A stretch of 64,000 bases of DNA from Pseudomonas graminis (lineage in GTDB: Bacteria > Pseudomonadota > Gammaproteobacteria > Pseudomonadales > Pseudomonadaceae), in the NCBI RefSeq assembly GCF_001705435.1, contig NZ_MDEN01000065.1:1-64000 (forward strand). Direction: 5' to 3'. The notes under the pieces are model-generated. The model worked only from the letters and a program-made list of their open reading frames with translations, had not been told where the DNA came from and did not search any database. The stretch's first letter is position 1. Each line of letters starts with the position of its first letter. The position numbers and the translations under genes are program-made. Positions 34,267-42,799 of this stretch are shown in pieces.

Positions 34267-35765
34267 GTTCAATGCACGAACAAGCCATGAACTATGTCTA
34301 TCAGCAAGTCCTGCAGCGGCTGTCGGGTTATTTGAATCGCAACGAACGAACAGCGCTGCAGTTGTTGATCCAGCGTTTGATTGTCGCCGCAGGCGGAATT
34401 GACAGGATTGGCGGCTATAAAGTGTTGGTGGCATTTAGCGGCGGCAAAGACAGCGCCTATACCGTGGCCATGTTGCGTGCTGCGCAACTGACCATCGCCG
34501 CACGCGGGCCGGCAACGTTCAGGCTGCGGGTGGCCAACATGCGCCATGCGGGCATTACCTCGGCGGTAATGGGCAACATCGACCGCTGCTATTCGGCGCT
34601 GTTTCTGCACGACGACCCGAGGGTCGAGCTGCTGGTGATCGATCATCAGTACGTGCAGATCTTCGAGCCCGATTTGCCCTTTTCCACGGCGGGTCGTGAA
34701 CAGAATCGCTCCGACCTGCTGCTGGGCGGCCACCTGACCGCTGGCGATGCGCGAACCACCTTCTGCAACAGCTGTTATCTGGGCATGGCGGATTTCATGG
34801 TCCGCGCTGCCAGTTGGGGTGACGGCGTCCACGCGGTAATCAGCGGCGACTCGCTCAAGGAGCAGAAACAGTACGCGACCTGGATCATGCGTCTGGCGCG
34901 CCATGGCGGTCGAAAAGTCGACCCCTGGCACACCTTGGGTTTTAGCGGAGCATTGAGCGTCATCGACAGGGTCGGGCGCGCCTATTACGAGGAGCTGTAT
35001 GGCGAGTCGGCAGACGGGACGGGCTACGGCCGGCCACCGGTATACCCGCACCGCAACATCGCCCCGACGTTGCTGACTGCCGCGGACCTCATCGGCTTTC
35101 GCACGGAGGAACACTGGGGGCTGCTCACTGACTTTCTGGGTTTCCGCTTTGATGACCTGGCGTTCAGCTTCAGCGAATCGGACTGCGCCAACCCGCTGCT
35201 GATGGCCCACCTGCGCGGGCTAAAGGCCGAATTCATTGAGGGGAGGGCGTACAGCGAGGGCATCGCCGAGTACCTGCAGCTGGCGGGTGCCATGATGCGC
35301 CGCAAACGCATGCCCGCTCGATTGATCGCCCAGGCGCTGGCCGCCTACGACAGCCCGGAAAAAATCGACGACCGCCGTCAGCTGGCCGAAGGCTACGGTC
35401 AGGAGGCATTTGGCCTGGGCGAGACGCAATGGGTGTGCCTGCTGTTCTCGCCCTTCGTCGACGCCGGCGCCCGGCTCGAGGATTTCCTGCGTCGCTATCA
35501 CCCCGGCATGTTGGTGGGGCTCAGCGATCTGCACAAAACCCTCGCCGGTGAGATCGTCCCGGACCTGGTGCCGCACTGGCTGGTGGAAGTCAGCGGCCTC
35601 AGTCTGAAGGGGCTGCAATCGCTGTACGCCAAGCGCCACGTGGACTTCAACGACGACCACTCGATCATCGCCCGGGTACGCGCCAGCGACCCTGACAAAC
35701 GCCGGGTGGCGACGGTCGATCCGCACACCGGCGCCCGGACCACGGAACTGATTTCGGGGCGCTGA
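34263..35765 (+). CDS. Unrecognised PP-loop (N-type ATP pyrophosphatase) protein
   Basis: Cytoplasmic protein of 500 aa. The PP-loop SGGKDS is at residues 59-64 after a strand (YKVLVAF). A C-x-x-C pair (C168, C171 in FCNSCYLGM) and VISGDSLKEQK at about 192-202 complete an adenylating HUP-fold core over residues 50-260. The C-terminal half (about 270-500) is unlike tRNA thiolases, GMP synthetase, NAD synthetase or QueC that I know. The family normally activates a carbonyl or nucleobase by adenylation before amide or sulfur transfer; the substrate here is unknown. It begins within the stop of the 47-aa ORF and is followed 102 bp later by a MocR-type gene. Confidence 0.75.
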   Translation: MSSMHEQAMNYVYQQVLQRLSGYLNRNERTALQLLIQRLIVAAGGIDRIGGYKVLVAFSGGKDSAYTVAMLRAAQLTIAARGPATFRLRVANMRHAGITSAVMGNIDRCYSALFLHDDPRVELLVIDHQYVQIFEPDLPFSTAGREQNRSDLLLGGHLTAGDARTTFCNSCYLGMADFMVRAASWGDGVHAVISGDSLKEQKQYATWIMRLARHGGRKVDPWHTLGFSGALSVIDRVGRAYYEELYGESADGTGYGRPPVYPHRNIAPTLLTAADLIGFRTEEHWGLLTDFLGFRFDDLAFSFSESDCANPLLMAHLRGLKAEFIEGRAYSEGIAEYLQLAGAMMRRKRMPARLIAQALAAYDSPEKIDDRRQLAEGYGQEAFGLGETQWVCLLFSPFVDAGARLEDFLRRYHPGMLVGLSDLHKTLAGEIVPDLVPHWLVEVSGLSLKGLQSLYAKRHVDFNDDHSIIARVRASDPDKRRVATVDPHTGARTTELISGR

Positions 35766-35867
35766 AGGCTGCTCCGTGAACTGATGCGAAGTGATGCGAC
35801 GAGCCTCGGGCGGTCGACGGGGTTCTTTCTCAATGACCCTGCGCCTGGCGCATGGATGGGGTGTTCG

Positions 35868-37265
35868 ATGAATCACAACAAGACCGACTTTGCCTACCAG
35901 AGGGTGTACCGCTACCTGCTCAGGCTGACCAACGAAATGTCGTCCGGGCCGGCTGTACGTCTGCCTTCGTTGCGGCTGCTGGCGCGAAGGCTGCGCGTTT
36001 CGATTTCCACGGTGCAGAACGCCTACAGCCTTCTCGAAAAGGAAGGACGAATCTGTTCCGTGCCTAAGTCCGGCTATTTCGCGCTGCCCAATCCCTGTAA
36101 CGATATGCCGCTGGAAGGCGATGACGTGTTCACGCGTTTCCATGCCAGCGCCCGGCGCCCGGACATGTTCGTCTTCGGCGCCGATGAGCCGACGCTGTTG
36201 GTGTCGCTTCACGGCGCGCTGCTGAGCGTTGAGCGCGACCTCATGCGTCACTACCCTTGCCAGCCCGACCCGCGTTTTCAGCCCTTCGGCGATGTCGAGC
36301 TGCGCACGGCCCTGGCGGGCCACTACACCTCTTCCACCGAGCATTGCTGGCACCCGGACAACGTGTTCATCGGGCCGGACAAGACCGGGGTGCTGAAGAC
36401 GGTCATTGAAGCGTTGCAACTGCGTGATTGTGCCGTGCTGGTGGAGTCGCCGTGCGGCTGGAGCATTCTGCGCACACTGCAGGCCTACGGGATTCGGGTG
36501 ATTGAAGTCTGCACCGACGCGCAAGGGGGCATCGACGTCGATGAACTGGGTGCGCTGATCCAGCAGGAAGGCGTGAAGATGGCGATTGTGTCGTCGCGGA
36601 TGGACCCGGTTCGCGGGCAATTGATGCCTTTCGCCCAGCGTGCGCGGATGGCGGAGGTGTTGAACCTGCAGGGATTGTGGGTGCTGGAGAACGATACCCA
36701 TGGCGGCTTGTGTTTCGAGGAGGGCCGTTCGCCGTTTCGGGATTTGATTGATCCGCAGCGGCTGCTGGTGCTGGGGGCGTTCGACAAGATGATCGGACTC
36801 GAGGCGCCGTTCGGGTATCTGTTGAGTCGGCATTCGCGGGCGCTGTTGCATCAGCAGTGGGTGTTGCGTTCGTTCCGCTTGCCGCCGGTTCGGCAGAAGG
36901 CGATTGCGCGGTTGTACGCGTCGGGACAGTTGGACCGGCACATGGGTGAGTTGCGGGGTTGTCTTGAGCGGCGGGTCGGTGAGTTGGCGAGCGGGGTGGA
37001 GCAGTATCTGGGGGATGAAGTGGCGTTTGTGCGTCCTCTGGGTGGGGCGTCGATCTGGCTGGAGAGTGTGCATCGGGTGGATACGGCGCGGGTGTTCAAT
37101 CGGTTGCTGGAGCAGCGGATCGTGGTAGCGCCGGGGGAGTTGTTCAGTGTGCGGGGGTTGCATCAGCAGTGTGTGCGGGTCAGCGCGACGGTGGATTGGG
37201 ATCAGAATATTGAGTCGATGCTGGTGATTATTCGTAATGCGCTGGTGCAAGAGCGGATGGGATAG
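35868..37265 (+). CDS. MocR-type regulator (GntR wHTH + aminotransferase fold)
   Basis: Protein of 465 aa. An N-terminal GntR-type winged helix (about residues 5-70: RVYRYLLRLTNEM, RLPSLRLLARRLRVSISTVQNAYSLLEKEGRI, PKSGYFALP) is joined to a fold-type I aminotransferase-like domain. The presumed PLP-binding Lys is K307 in LGAFDKMIGLEAPFGYL; the Asp that contacts the PLP ring nitrogen would lie in VLENDTHGGL, where most MocR proteins have EDDYDSEF. I chose ATG at 35868 because it immediately precedes the winged helix and follows GGATGGGG; an ATG at 35784 is open too. Members usually sense an amino compound through PLP and control adjacent genes, so this one probably regulates the PP-loop unit. 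Confidence 0.85.
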   Translation: MNHNKTDFAYQRVYRYLLRLTNEMSSGPAVRLPSLRLLARRLRVSISTVQNAYSLLEKEGRICSVPKSGYFALPNPCNDMPLEGDDVFTRFHASARRPDMFVFGADEPTLLVSLHGALLSVERDLMRHYPCQPDPRFQPFGDVELRTALAGHYTSSTEHCWHPDNVFIGPDKTGVLKTVIEALQLRDCAVLVESPCGWSILRTLQAYGIRVIEVCTDAQGGIDVDELGALIQQEGVKMAIVSSRMDPVRGQLMPFAQRARMAEVLNLQGLWVLENDTHGGLCFEEGRSPFRDLIDPQRLLVLGAFDKMIGLEAPFGYLLSRHSRALLHQQWVLRSFRLPPVRQKAIARLYASGQLDRHMGELRGCLERRVGELASGVEQYLGDEVAFVRPLGGASIWLESVHRVDTARVFNRLLEQRIVVAPGELFSVRGLHQQCVRVSATVDWDQNIESMLVIIRNALVQERMG

Positions 37266-37284
37266 GTCCCTTTCAGGGACTGTC

Positions 37285-37610
37285 AGATCAAGATCAAGGG
37301 CGTCGGCCTAACGGCCTCGGGTTTCGCCTTCGGCGAGTTACTTGGAAAAGTCGAGAGTCGCACCATCCCCAAGTAACCAAGGGTGCTTGCTCTCGGTTGG
37401 GTTCCTCCTTCGTCGGAATACCCTCACTCCGACGACGCTCCGTGGGCCCGCGCCGAACGGACATCCATGTCCTGACGGCGCTCTCGCCGCATCCATGCGG
37501 CTCGGCCCACTGCGCGTCGTCTACGTTCGGCCTGCACCAAAGTCGCGTTTGGTGTCGTTAGGGCGTTTTGCGTAGGAAGATCAAGATCAAAAGCGCTGCG
37601 CAGATCAAGA
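37285..37610 (-). repeat. Structured dispersed repeat, copy R2
   Basis: Inverted relative to R1. It begins with gatcaagatcaagggcgtcgg just after the MocR stop and runs through the cggacatccatgtcctgacggcg block. The hairpin arms gttacttgg (37337-37345) and ccaagtaac (37369-37377) are kept, but the loop is enlarged by an extra segment (gtcgagagtcgcaccat). It is followed by REPs in the same order as at 42.3 and 54.5 kb, but the opposite repeat arm is missing. Confidence 0.85.
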
Positions 37611-37611
37611 G

Positions 37612-37778
37612 CTTCCCGGGTGAAGCCGGTCCTACGGTCGAGGTCACCGCAAATCCCACTGTACGCATGCGATGCCTTGGTAGGACTGGCTTTAGCCGGG
37701 AAGAGGCCAGTTCATACAGCATCGATTTTGATCCTGAAACCGGCTTGGTTGATCGTTCCCACGCTCTGCGTGGGAATG
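37612..37778. repeat. REP cluster (two REPs plus a cccacgc hairpin)
   Basis: It contains cttcccgggtgaagccggtcc (37612-37634), gtaggactggctttagccgg (about 37680-37700), and gttcccacgctctgcgtggg at 37755. The remaining bases to 37895 hold no supported gene and lead into the helicase start. Confidence 0.8.
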
Positions 37779-37895
37779 TATCCCCTGGCGCTCTGCGCTG
37801 AAATCTGTCCGCCAATCCATTTCCGTTTGCCTCGACCGCATTGAGCTGTTATCTGTACGTCCGTCCAGTGTTCCGATCGACGGCCAGCGTTCTCA

Positions 37896-40226
37896 GTGAC
37901 TTCCATTTCCAGCATTTGCCCCGATACCCGCGCAGTTTCTGTCGAGCCTGTGGCGGTGGCGGCTGTCGATCCGGAATCGGGGTATCGGGTCGCGGTGCGG
38001 GAGTTGTGTGAGTTTACGGCGAAGGCGGGGGATCTGGATTTACGGTTTACGCCGTCGCCCACGGCGCAGGAGGGGATTGCCGGGCATCGGACGGTGGCGG
38101 CGCGGCGTGGGCCGCAGTATCAGACCGAAGTGGCGTTGAGCGGGGTGTTTCATGAGCTGAAGATTCGGGGCAGGGCGGATGGTTACGACGCTGCGCTGAA
38201 CCAGCTTGAGGAGATCAAGACCTATCGCGGCGACCTGAGCAGCATGCCCGCGAATCATCGGCAGCTGCACTGGGCCCAGGCGAAGGTGTACGGCTGGCTG
38301 CTTTGCCAGCAACTGCAGTTGGCCGAGGTCAATCTGGCGCTGGTGTACTTCAACATCATCAGTGAGCAGGAAACCCTCATTCAGCAGCGTTTCACGGCGG
38401 CCGAGTTGCAGGCATTTTTCGAAGCTCAGGCAGGCATCTTTCTGCAGTGGGCGCGGCAGGAGCTGGCCCACCGCGATGCCCGCGACCATGGGCTCAGCGC
38501 TCTGAAGTTTCCCCACGCAGATTTCCGTACCGGGCAGCGGGCGTTGGCCGAGTCGGTGTACAAGGCGGTGAGCACCGGGCGCTGTTTGATGGCCCAGGCG
38601 CCCACCGGCATCGGCAAGACCATCGGCACGGTGTTTCCGATGCTCAAGGCCGCGCCGACGCGCAAGCTGGACAAGGTGTTTTTCCTGACCGCCAAGACCC
38701 CGGGCCGCAAGCTGGCGCTGGATGCGCTGAGCGTGATTGGGCGAAGTGCGCCGGAGCTGAACCTGCGGGTGCTGGAAATGGTCGCGCGGGACAAGGCCTG
38801 CGAATACCCGGACAAGGCGTGCAACGGGGATTCATGCCCTCTCGCCAAAGGTTTTTACGACCGACTGCCGGCGGCGCGGAGCGAGGCGATGATCAAGCCG
38901 TGGCTCGATCAGGCAGGCGTGCGTGAGGTTGCGCTGGGCCATCAGGTTTGCCCGTATTACCTGAGCCAGGAGCTGGCGCGCTGGTCGGACGTGGTGATCG
39001 CCGACTACAACTACTATTTCGACCTCAGCGGCATGCTGTTCGGGCTCAGTCAGTTCAATCAGTGGCGGGTCGCGGTGCTGGTGGACGAGGCCCACAACAT
39101 GGTCGAGCGGACGCGGTCGATGTACAGCGCGACCCTGGATCAGCACAGCATGAATCAGGTGCGGCAGAGCGCGCCGGAGCCGGTGAAAAAAGCCCTGCAG
39201 CGGCTCAATCGTGACTGGAACGCCCTGCACAAGGAGCAAGTCGCGCCGTATCAGGCCTACGCCGCCACGCCCGCCAAGTTTCTGAACAGCCTCAATCTGT
39301 GCATCACAGCGTTCGGCGACTACTTCAATGAGCACCCCCACGCGGCCAACGGCGAGCTGCAGAGCTTCTATTTCGAGGCGATCCAGTTCGGTCGTATTGC
39401 CGAGCTGTTTGACGAACACTTCCTGTTCGACATCAGCAAGCGTGAGCTGGGCAGCAAGTCGCTGTCGCGCCTGTGCCTGCGCAACGTTGTGCCGGCCGGT
39501 TTCGTGCGTCCGCGCCTGACCGCTGCGATCAGTGCGGTGCTGTTCTCCGCGACCCTCAATCCACGGCATTTCTACCGTGACTTGCTGGGCCTGCCCGACA
39601 CCACGGCGTGGGTCGACGTCGAGTCGCCGTTTCAGCGCTCGCAGCTGGACGTGGAAATCGTCAGCCGCATTTCCACCCGCTACACCCATCGGCAGGCCTC
39701 GCTGGCGCCCATCGTCGAGCTGATGGCGCGGCAGTTCGAGGCGCGGCCCGGCAATTATCTGGCGTTTTTCAGCAGCTTCGATTACCTCCAGCAAGTCGCC
39801 GAGCTGATGGAACGCAGCCACCCTGATGTGCCGGTGTGGAAACAGTCCCGGGGTATGGCCGAGGCGGAACGGCAGGCGTTTCTCGAGCGCTTTACGCCGG
39901 CCAGTCAGGGCATCGGTTTTGCGGTGCTGGGCGGCGCGTTCGGCGAGGGCATCGACCTGCCGGGCGCGCGGTTGATCGGCGCGTTCATTGCCACCTTGGG
40001 CCTGGCGCAGATCAACCCGGTCAACGAGCAACTCAAGCAGCGAATGAGTCTGTTGTTTGGCGCCGGTTACGACTACACCTATCTCTACCCCGGCATGCAG
40101 AAAGTGGTACAGGCCGCCGGCCGGGTGATTCGGGGTCTGGACGATCGCGGCGTGGTGGTGCTGATCGACGATCGCTTCGCCGAGCGCAAGATTCAGCAGC
40201 TGTTGCCGGCGTGGTGGCAACTCTGA
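37896..40226 (+). CDS. Nuclease-fused iron-sulfur DNA helicase (DinG/Rad3-like)
   Basis: Superfamily 2 helicase of 776 aa with an N-terminal PD-(D/E)XK-type nuclease domain (about residues 30-190; core IRGRADGYD...LEEIKTYRG). Helicase motifs are Walker A APTGIGKT (about 233-240) and DEAH in VLVDEAHN (about 395). Motif V-VI regions are GGAFGEGIDLPG and QAAGRVIRG. Four cysteines between them (KACEYPDKACNGDSC ... HQVCPYYL) should hold a 4Fe-4S cluster. It probably processes branched or damaged DNA. The GTG start at 37896 has no clear ribosome site; conserved sequence begins near YRVAVRELCEF, so the true start may be up to about 25 codons later. Confidence 0.85.
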   Translation: MTSISSICPDTRAVSVEPVAVAAVDPESGYRVAVRELCEFTAKAGDLDLRFTPSPTAQEGIAGHRTVAARRGPQYQTEVALSGVFHELKIRGRADGYDAALNQLEEIKTYRGDLSSMPANHRQLHWAQAKVYGWLLCQQLQLAEVNLALVYFNIISEQETLIQQRFTAAELQAFFEAQAGIFLQWARQELAHRDARDHGLSALKFPHADFRTGQRALAESVYKAVSTGRCLMAQAPTGIGKTIGTVFPMLKAAPTRKLDKVFFLTAKTPGRKLALDALSVIGRSAPELNLRVLEMVARDKACEYPDKACNGDSCPLAKGFYDRLPAARSEAMIKPWLDQAGVREVALGHQVCPYYLSQELARWSDVVIADYNYYFDLSGMLFGLSQFNQWRVAVLVDEAHNMVERTRSMYSATLDQHSMNQVRQSAPEPVKKALQRLNRDWNALHKEQVAPYQAYAATPAKFLNSLNLCITAFGDYFNEHPHAANGELQSFYFEAIQFGRIAELFDEHFLFDISKRELGSKSLSRLCLRNVVPAGFVRPRLTAAISAVLFSATLNPRHFYRDLLGLPDTTAWVDVESPFQRSQLDVEIVSRISTRYTHRQASLAPIVELMARQFEARPGNYLAFFSSFDYLQQVAELMERSHPDVPVWKQSRGMAEAERQAFLERFTPASQGIGFAVLGGAFGEGIDLPGARLIGAFIATLGLAQINPVNEQLKQRMSLLFGAGYDYTYLYPGMQKVVQAAGRVIRGLDDRGVVVLIDDRFAERKIQQLLPAWWQL

Positions 40227-40328
40227 TCAGCCTCTGTTAATTGTCTCAGGACGTTACGGATCAATAGCCGAGCGCCACGGTCCAACTGCCAGTAAACTGC
40301 CGCGCTAATGGCGTTTCAGGCGGCGGTT

Positions 40329-40366
40329 AAGGTTGTTTCCCGCCTCGTCGGGACCTTTTCTTTTTG
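40329..40366 (+). terminator. Probable terminator before pgm
   Basis: aaggt...accttttc with an inner tcccg/cggga stem is followed by ttttcttttt. It lies about 100 bp after the helicase stop and 35 bp before the pgm start, overlapping the pgm leader. It could be the end of the helicase transcript. Confidence 0.5.
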
Positions 40367-40400
40367 TCATTTCCCTATTTTTCATCCACGGAGGTTTCGC

Positions 40401-42044
40401 ATGAGTATCAGTCCATTCGCGGGCAAATTGGCGCCTGCAGAATTGCTGGTCGATCTTCCCCGTCTGGTGACGGCCTATTACACCGGCCAGCCCGATGCGT
40501 CGGTGGCGACCCAGCGTGTTGCCTTCGGTACCTCCGGGCACCGCGGCAGCTCTTTCGAATTGAGCTTCAACGAGTGGCACGTGCTGGCCATCAGTCAGGC
40601 GATCTGCCTGTACCGCCAGGCCAACGGCATCGACGGCCCGCTGTTCCTCGGCGCCGACACCCATGCCCTGTCGACCCCGGCGGCCGCTTCGGCGTTGGAA
40701 GTGCTGGCGGCCAACGGCGTCAACGTGATGATTTCCGAGGGCGACGAATACACCCCGACGCCGGCGATTTCCCACGCCATCATCTGCTACAACCGCGGGC
40801 GCACGACCGGTCTGGCCGACGGCATCGTCATCACCCCTTCGCACAACCCGCCGGAAAGCGGCGGCTTCAAGTACAACCCCACCAACGGCGGCCCGGCTGA
40901 CTCGCACATCACCAAGTGGATCGAGAACAAAGCCAACGAATTGCTGGCCGAGCGCATCGTCAACGTCCAGCGCATCACCCACGAAAAAGCCCTGCGCGCC
41001 GACACCACCCATCGCCACGACTACATCAACACCTACGTGGCTGACCTGAAAAACGTCATCGACATGGACGCCATTCGTGGCGCCAACCTGCACTTGGGCG
41101 TTGATCCCCTGGGTGGCGCGGGCGTGCGTTACTGGTCGGCGATCGGTGAGCATTACGGCCTGAATCTGGACGTGGTGAACAAATTCGTTGATCCGACCTT
41201 CCGCTTCATGAGCGTGGACTGGGACGGCAAGATCCGCATGGACCCGTCGTCCAATTTCGCCATGCAGAGCCTGATCGGCCTGAAAGATCGCTTCCAGGTG
41301 GCTTTCGCCTGCGACCCGGACCATGACCGCCACGGCATCGTGACGCCAACCGGTGGCTTGCTGGCGCCGAACAATTACCTGGCGGTGTCCATCGATTACC
41401 TGTTCCAGAACCGTCCCGATTGGCGCGCAGACGCGGCCGTCGGCAAGACCGTGGTCAGCAGCGGGATGATTGATCGCGTGACCCAGCGTCTGGGCCGCCG
41501 CCTGTATGAAGTGCCGGTGGGCTTCAAGTTCTTCGCCGAAGGTTTGTACGAGGGTTCGCTGGGCTTTGGCGGTGAAGAAAGCGCCGGTGCGTCGTTCCTG
41601 CGCCGCGACGGGACGGTCTGGACGACGGACAAGGATGGTTTGATTCCGGCATTGCTGGCCGCGGAAATCCGCGCGCGCAAAGGGCGCGATCCGAGCGAGA
41701 TGTACAAGGCGTTGACCGATGAGTTGGGCGAGCCGGTCTCGACCCGCTTTGAGGCGAAGGCGAACTTCGAGCAGAAGGCGCTGTTGAGCAAGCTGTCGCC
41801 GGAGCAGGTGACATCGACGGAGCTGGCGGGGGAGAAGATCGAAAGCATCCTGAGCAAGGCGCCGGGCAATGATCAGGCGATCGGTGGCCTGAAGGTCATT
41901 ACCGAGAATGGCTGGTTTGCTGCGCGGCCGTCGGGGACTGAGGATATTTACAAGATCTATGCCGAGAGCTTCAAGGGCGAGGATCACCTCAAGCGTCTGG
42001 TGGCTGAGGCGCAAGTGCTGGTCGACGGCGCGATAGCGCCTTGA
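40401..42044 (+). CDS. pgm: Phosphoglucomutase (alpha-D-glucose phosphate-specific)
   Basis: Cytoplasmic enzyme of 547 aa that interconverts glucose 1-phosphate and glucose 6-phosphate, feeding polysaccharide and central carbon metabolism. The length equals that of the E. coli enzyme. The active-site Ser loop is ITPSHNPPESGG, the metal loop ACDPDHDRHG, the sugar-binding loop GFGGEESAGAS and the phosphate-binding loop AARPSGTEDIYKIY. The N-terminal FGTSGHRGSS is intact. The ATG at 40401 follows CGGAGG by 7 nt; longer open frames upstream have no family support. The 47-bp palindromic element begins 9 bp after its stop. Confidence 0.96.
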   Translation: MSISPFAGKLAPAELLVDLPRLVTAYYTGQPDASVATQRVAFGTSGHRGSSFELSFNEWHVLAISQAICLYRQANGIDGPLFLGADTHALSTPAAASALEVLAANGVNVMISEGDEYTPTPAISHAIICYNRGRTTGLADGIVITPSHNPPESGGFKYNPTNGGPADSHITKWIENKANELLAERIVNVQRITHEKALRADTTHRHDYINTYVADLKNVIDMDAIRGANLHLGVDPLGGAGVRYWSAIGEHYGLNLDVVNKFVDPTFRFMSVDWDGKIRMDPSSNFAMQSLIGLKDRFQVAFACDPDHDRHGIVTPTGGLLAPNNYLAVSIDYLFQNRPDWRADAAVGKTVVSSGMIDRVTQRLGRRLYEVPVGFKFFAEGLYEGSLGFGGEESAGASFLRRDGTVWTTDKDGLIPALLAAEIRARKGRDPSEMYKALTDELGEPVSTRFEAKANFEQKALLSKLSPEQVTSTELAGEKIESILSKAPGNDQAIGGLKVITENGWFAARPSGTEDIYKIYAESFKGEDHLKRLVAEAQVLVDGAIAP

Positions 42045-42053
42045 AAGTGTGTA

Positions 42054-42100
42054 GGGGACTGATTTATTTACAGCGCTCCACCGTAAATAAATCTGTCCCC
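42054..42100. repeat. 47-bp palindromic element, copy 2
   Basis: Inverted copy of the element at 125-171, with complementary ends ggggactgattta / taaatctgtcccc and central agcgct. By eye it matches that copy at 45 of 47 positions. It starts 9 bp after the pgm stop codon. Confidence 0.85.
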
Positions 42101-42109
42101 GGTTAAACC

Positions 42110-42792
42110 TCGACGACGCTCCGTGGGCCCGCGCCGAACGGACATCCATGTCCTAGCGGCGCTCTCGCGGCATCCATGCCGCTCGGCCCACTGCGCGCCG
42201 TCTGCGTTCGGCCTGCACCCAAGTCGCGATTTGTGGTGTTTGAGCCATCGCGGAAGAAGATCAAAATCAAGATCTAGAGCAGATCAACGGCTTCCCGGCT
42301 AAAGCCGGTCCTACAGTCCGCGCCAATTCCATCGATTGCACGCGTTGCTTTGTTGATCGTGCCCACGCTCCGCGTTGGCATGGATCTCGGGACGCTCCGC
42401 GTCCATTCCCGGCTAAAGCCGGTCCCACTGAATACACGCGGTGTCCTGTAGGACCGGCTTCAGCCGGGAAGCTGTTGATCTGCTTTTGATCCTGATCTTC
42501 AAACACATAACGCCCAGACGACACCAATCGCGACTTGGGTGCAGGCTGAACGCAGGTTTCGCGGAGTGGGTCGAGCCGCATGGATGCGGCGAGAGCGCCG
42601 TCAGGACAGGGATGTCCGTTCGGCGCGTGCCCACGGAGCGAGACCGGAGTGAAGGAACCCCGAGGAACGAGGGGCCCAACCAGGAGCAAGCACCCTTGGT
42701 TACTTGGGGTGCTTTTCCAAGTAACTCGCCGAAGGCGAAACGTCTGCCCCTAGGCAGACGCCCTTGATCTTAAAGACCTTGATCTTGATCTA
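42110..42792. repeat. Composite repeat: R3 - REPs - inverted R4
   Basis: The left arm R3 (42110-42285) has the R2 orientation and lacks its outer hairpin part, where the 47-bp element lies. The right arm R4 (42471-42792) is complete and inverted, with hairpin arms gttacttgg/ccaagtaac at 42699-42725 and gtctgcc/ggcagac further on. Between them are REPs at about 42290, 42405 and 42448 and cccacgc/gacgc hairpins at 42361-42402. The same plan recurs at 54161-54948. Open frames inside it are not genes. Confidence 0.85.
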
Positions 42793-42799
42793 CCGCTTT

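Noticed and set aside
34263..35765. Assignment of the PP-loop protein to ThiI, TtcA, MnmA, GuaA, NadE or QueC
   Set aside because: Only the SGGKDS core and a single CxxC pair are shared; accessory domains, length and surrounding motifs of those families are missing.
35220..37250. 676-codon frame on the minus strand
   Set aside because: It is antisense to the PP-loop and MocR genes, is low-complexity (Gln/Arg/His) and lacks a ribosome site.
40305..42149. 614-codon frame antisense to pgm
   Set aside because: pgm has all catalytic motifs on the + strand; the antisense translation has no recognisable domain.
42267..42767. Apparent proteins of 88-140 aa inside the repeats near 42.5 kb (similar ones at 37.4 and 54.3-54.9 kb)
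   Set aside because: They are translations of the dispersed repeat in different frames and orientations; the same DNA gives different frames at each locus and no ribosome sites.
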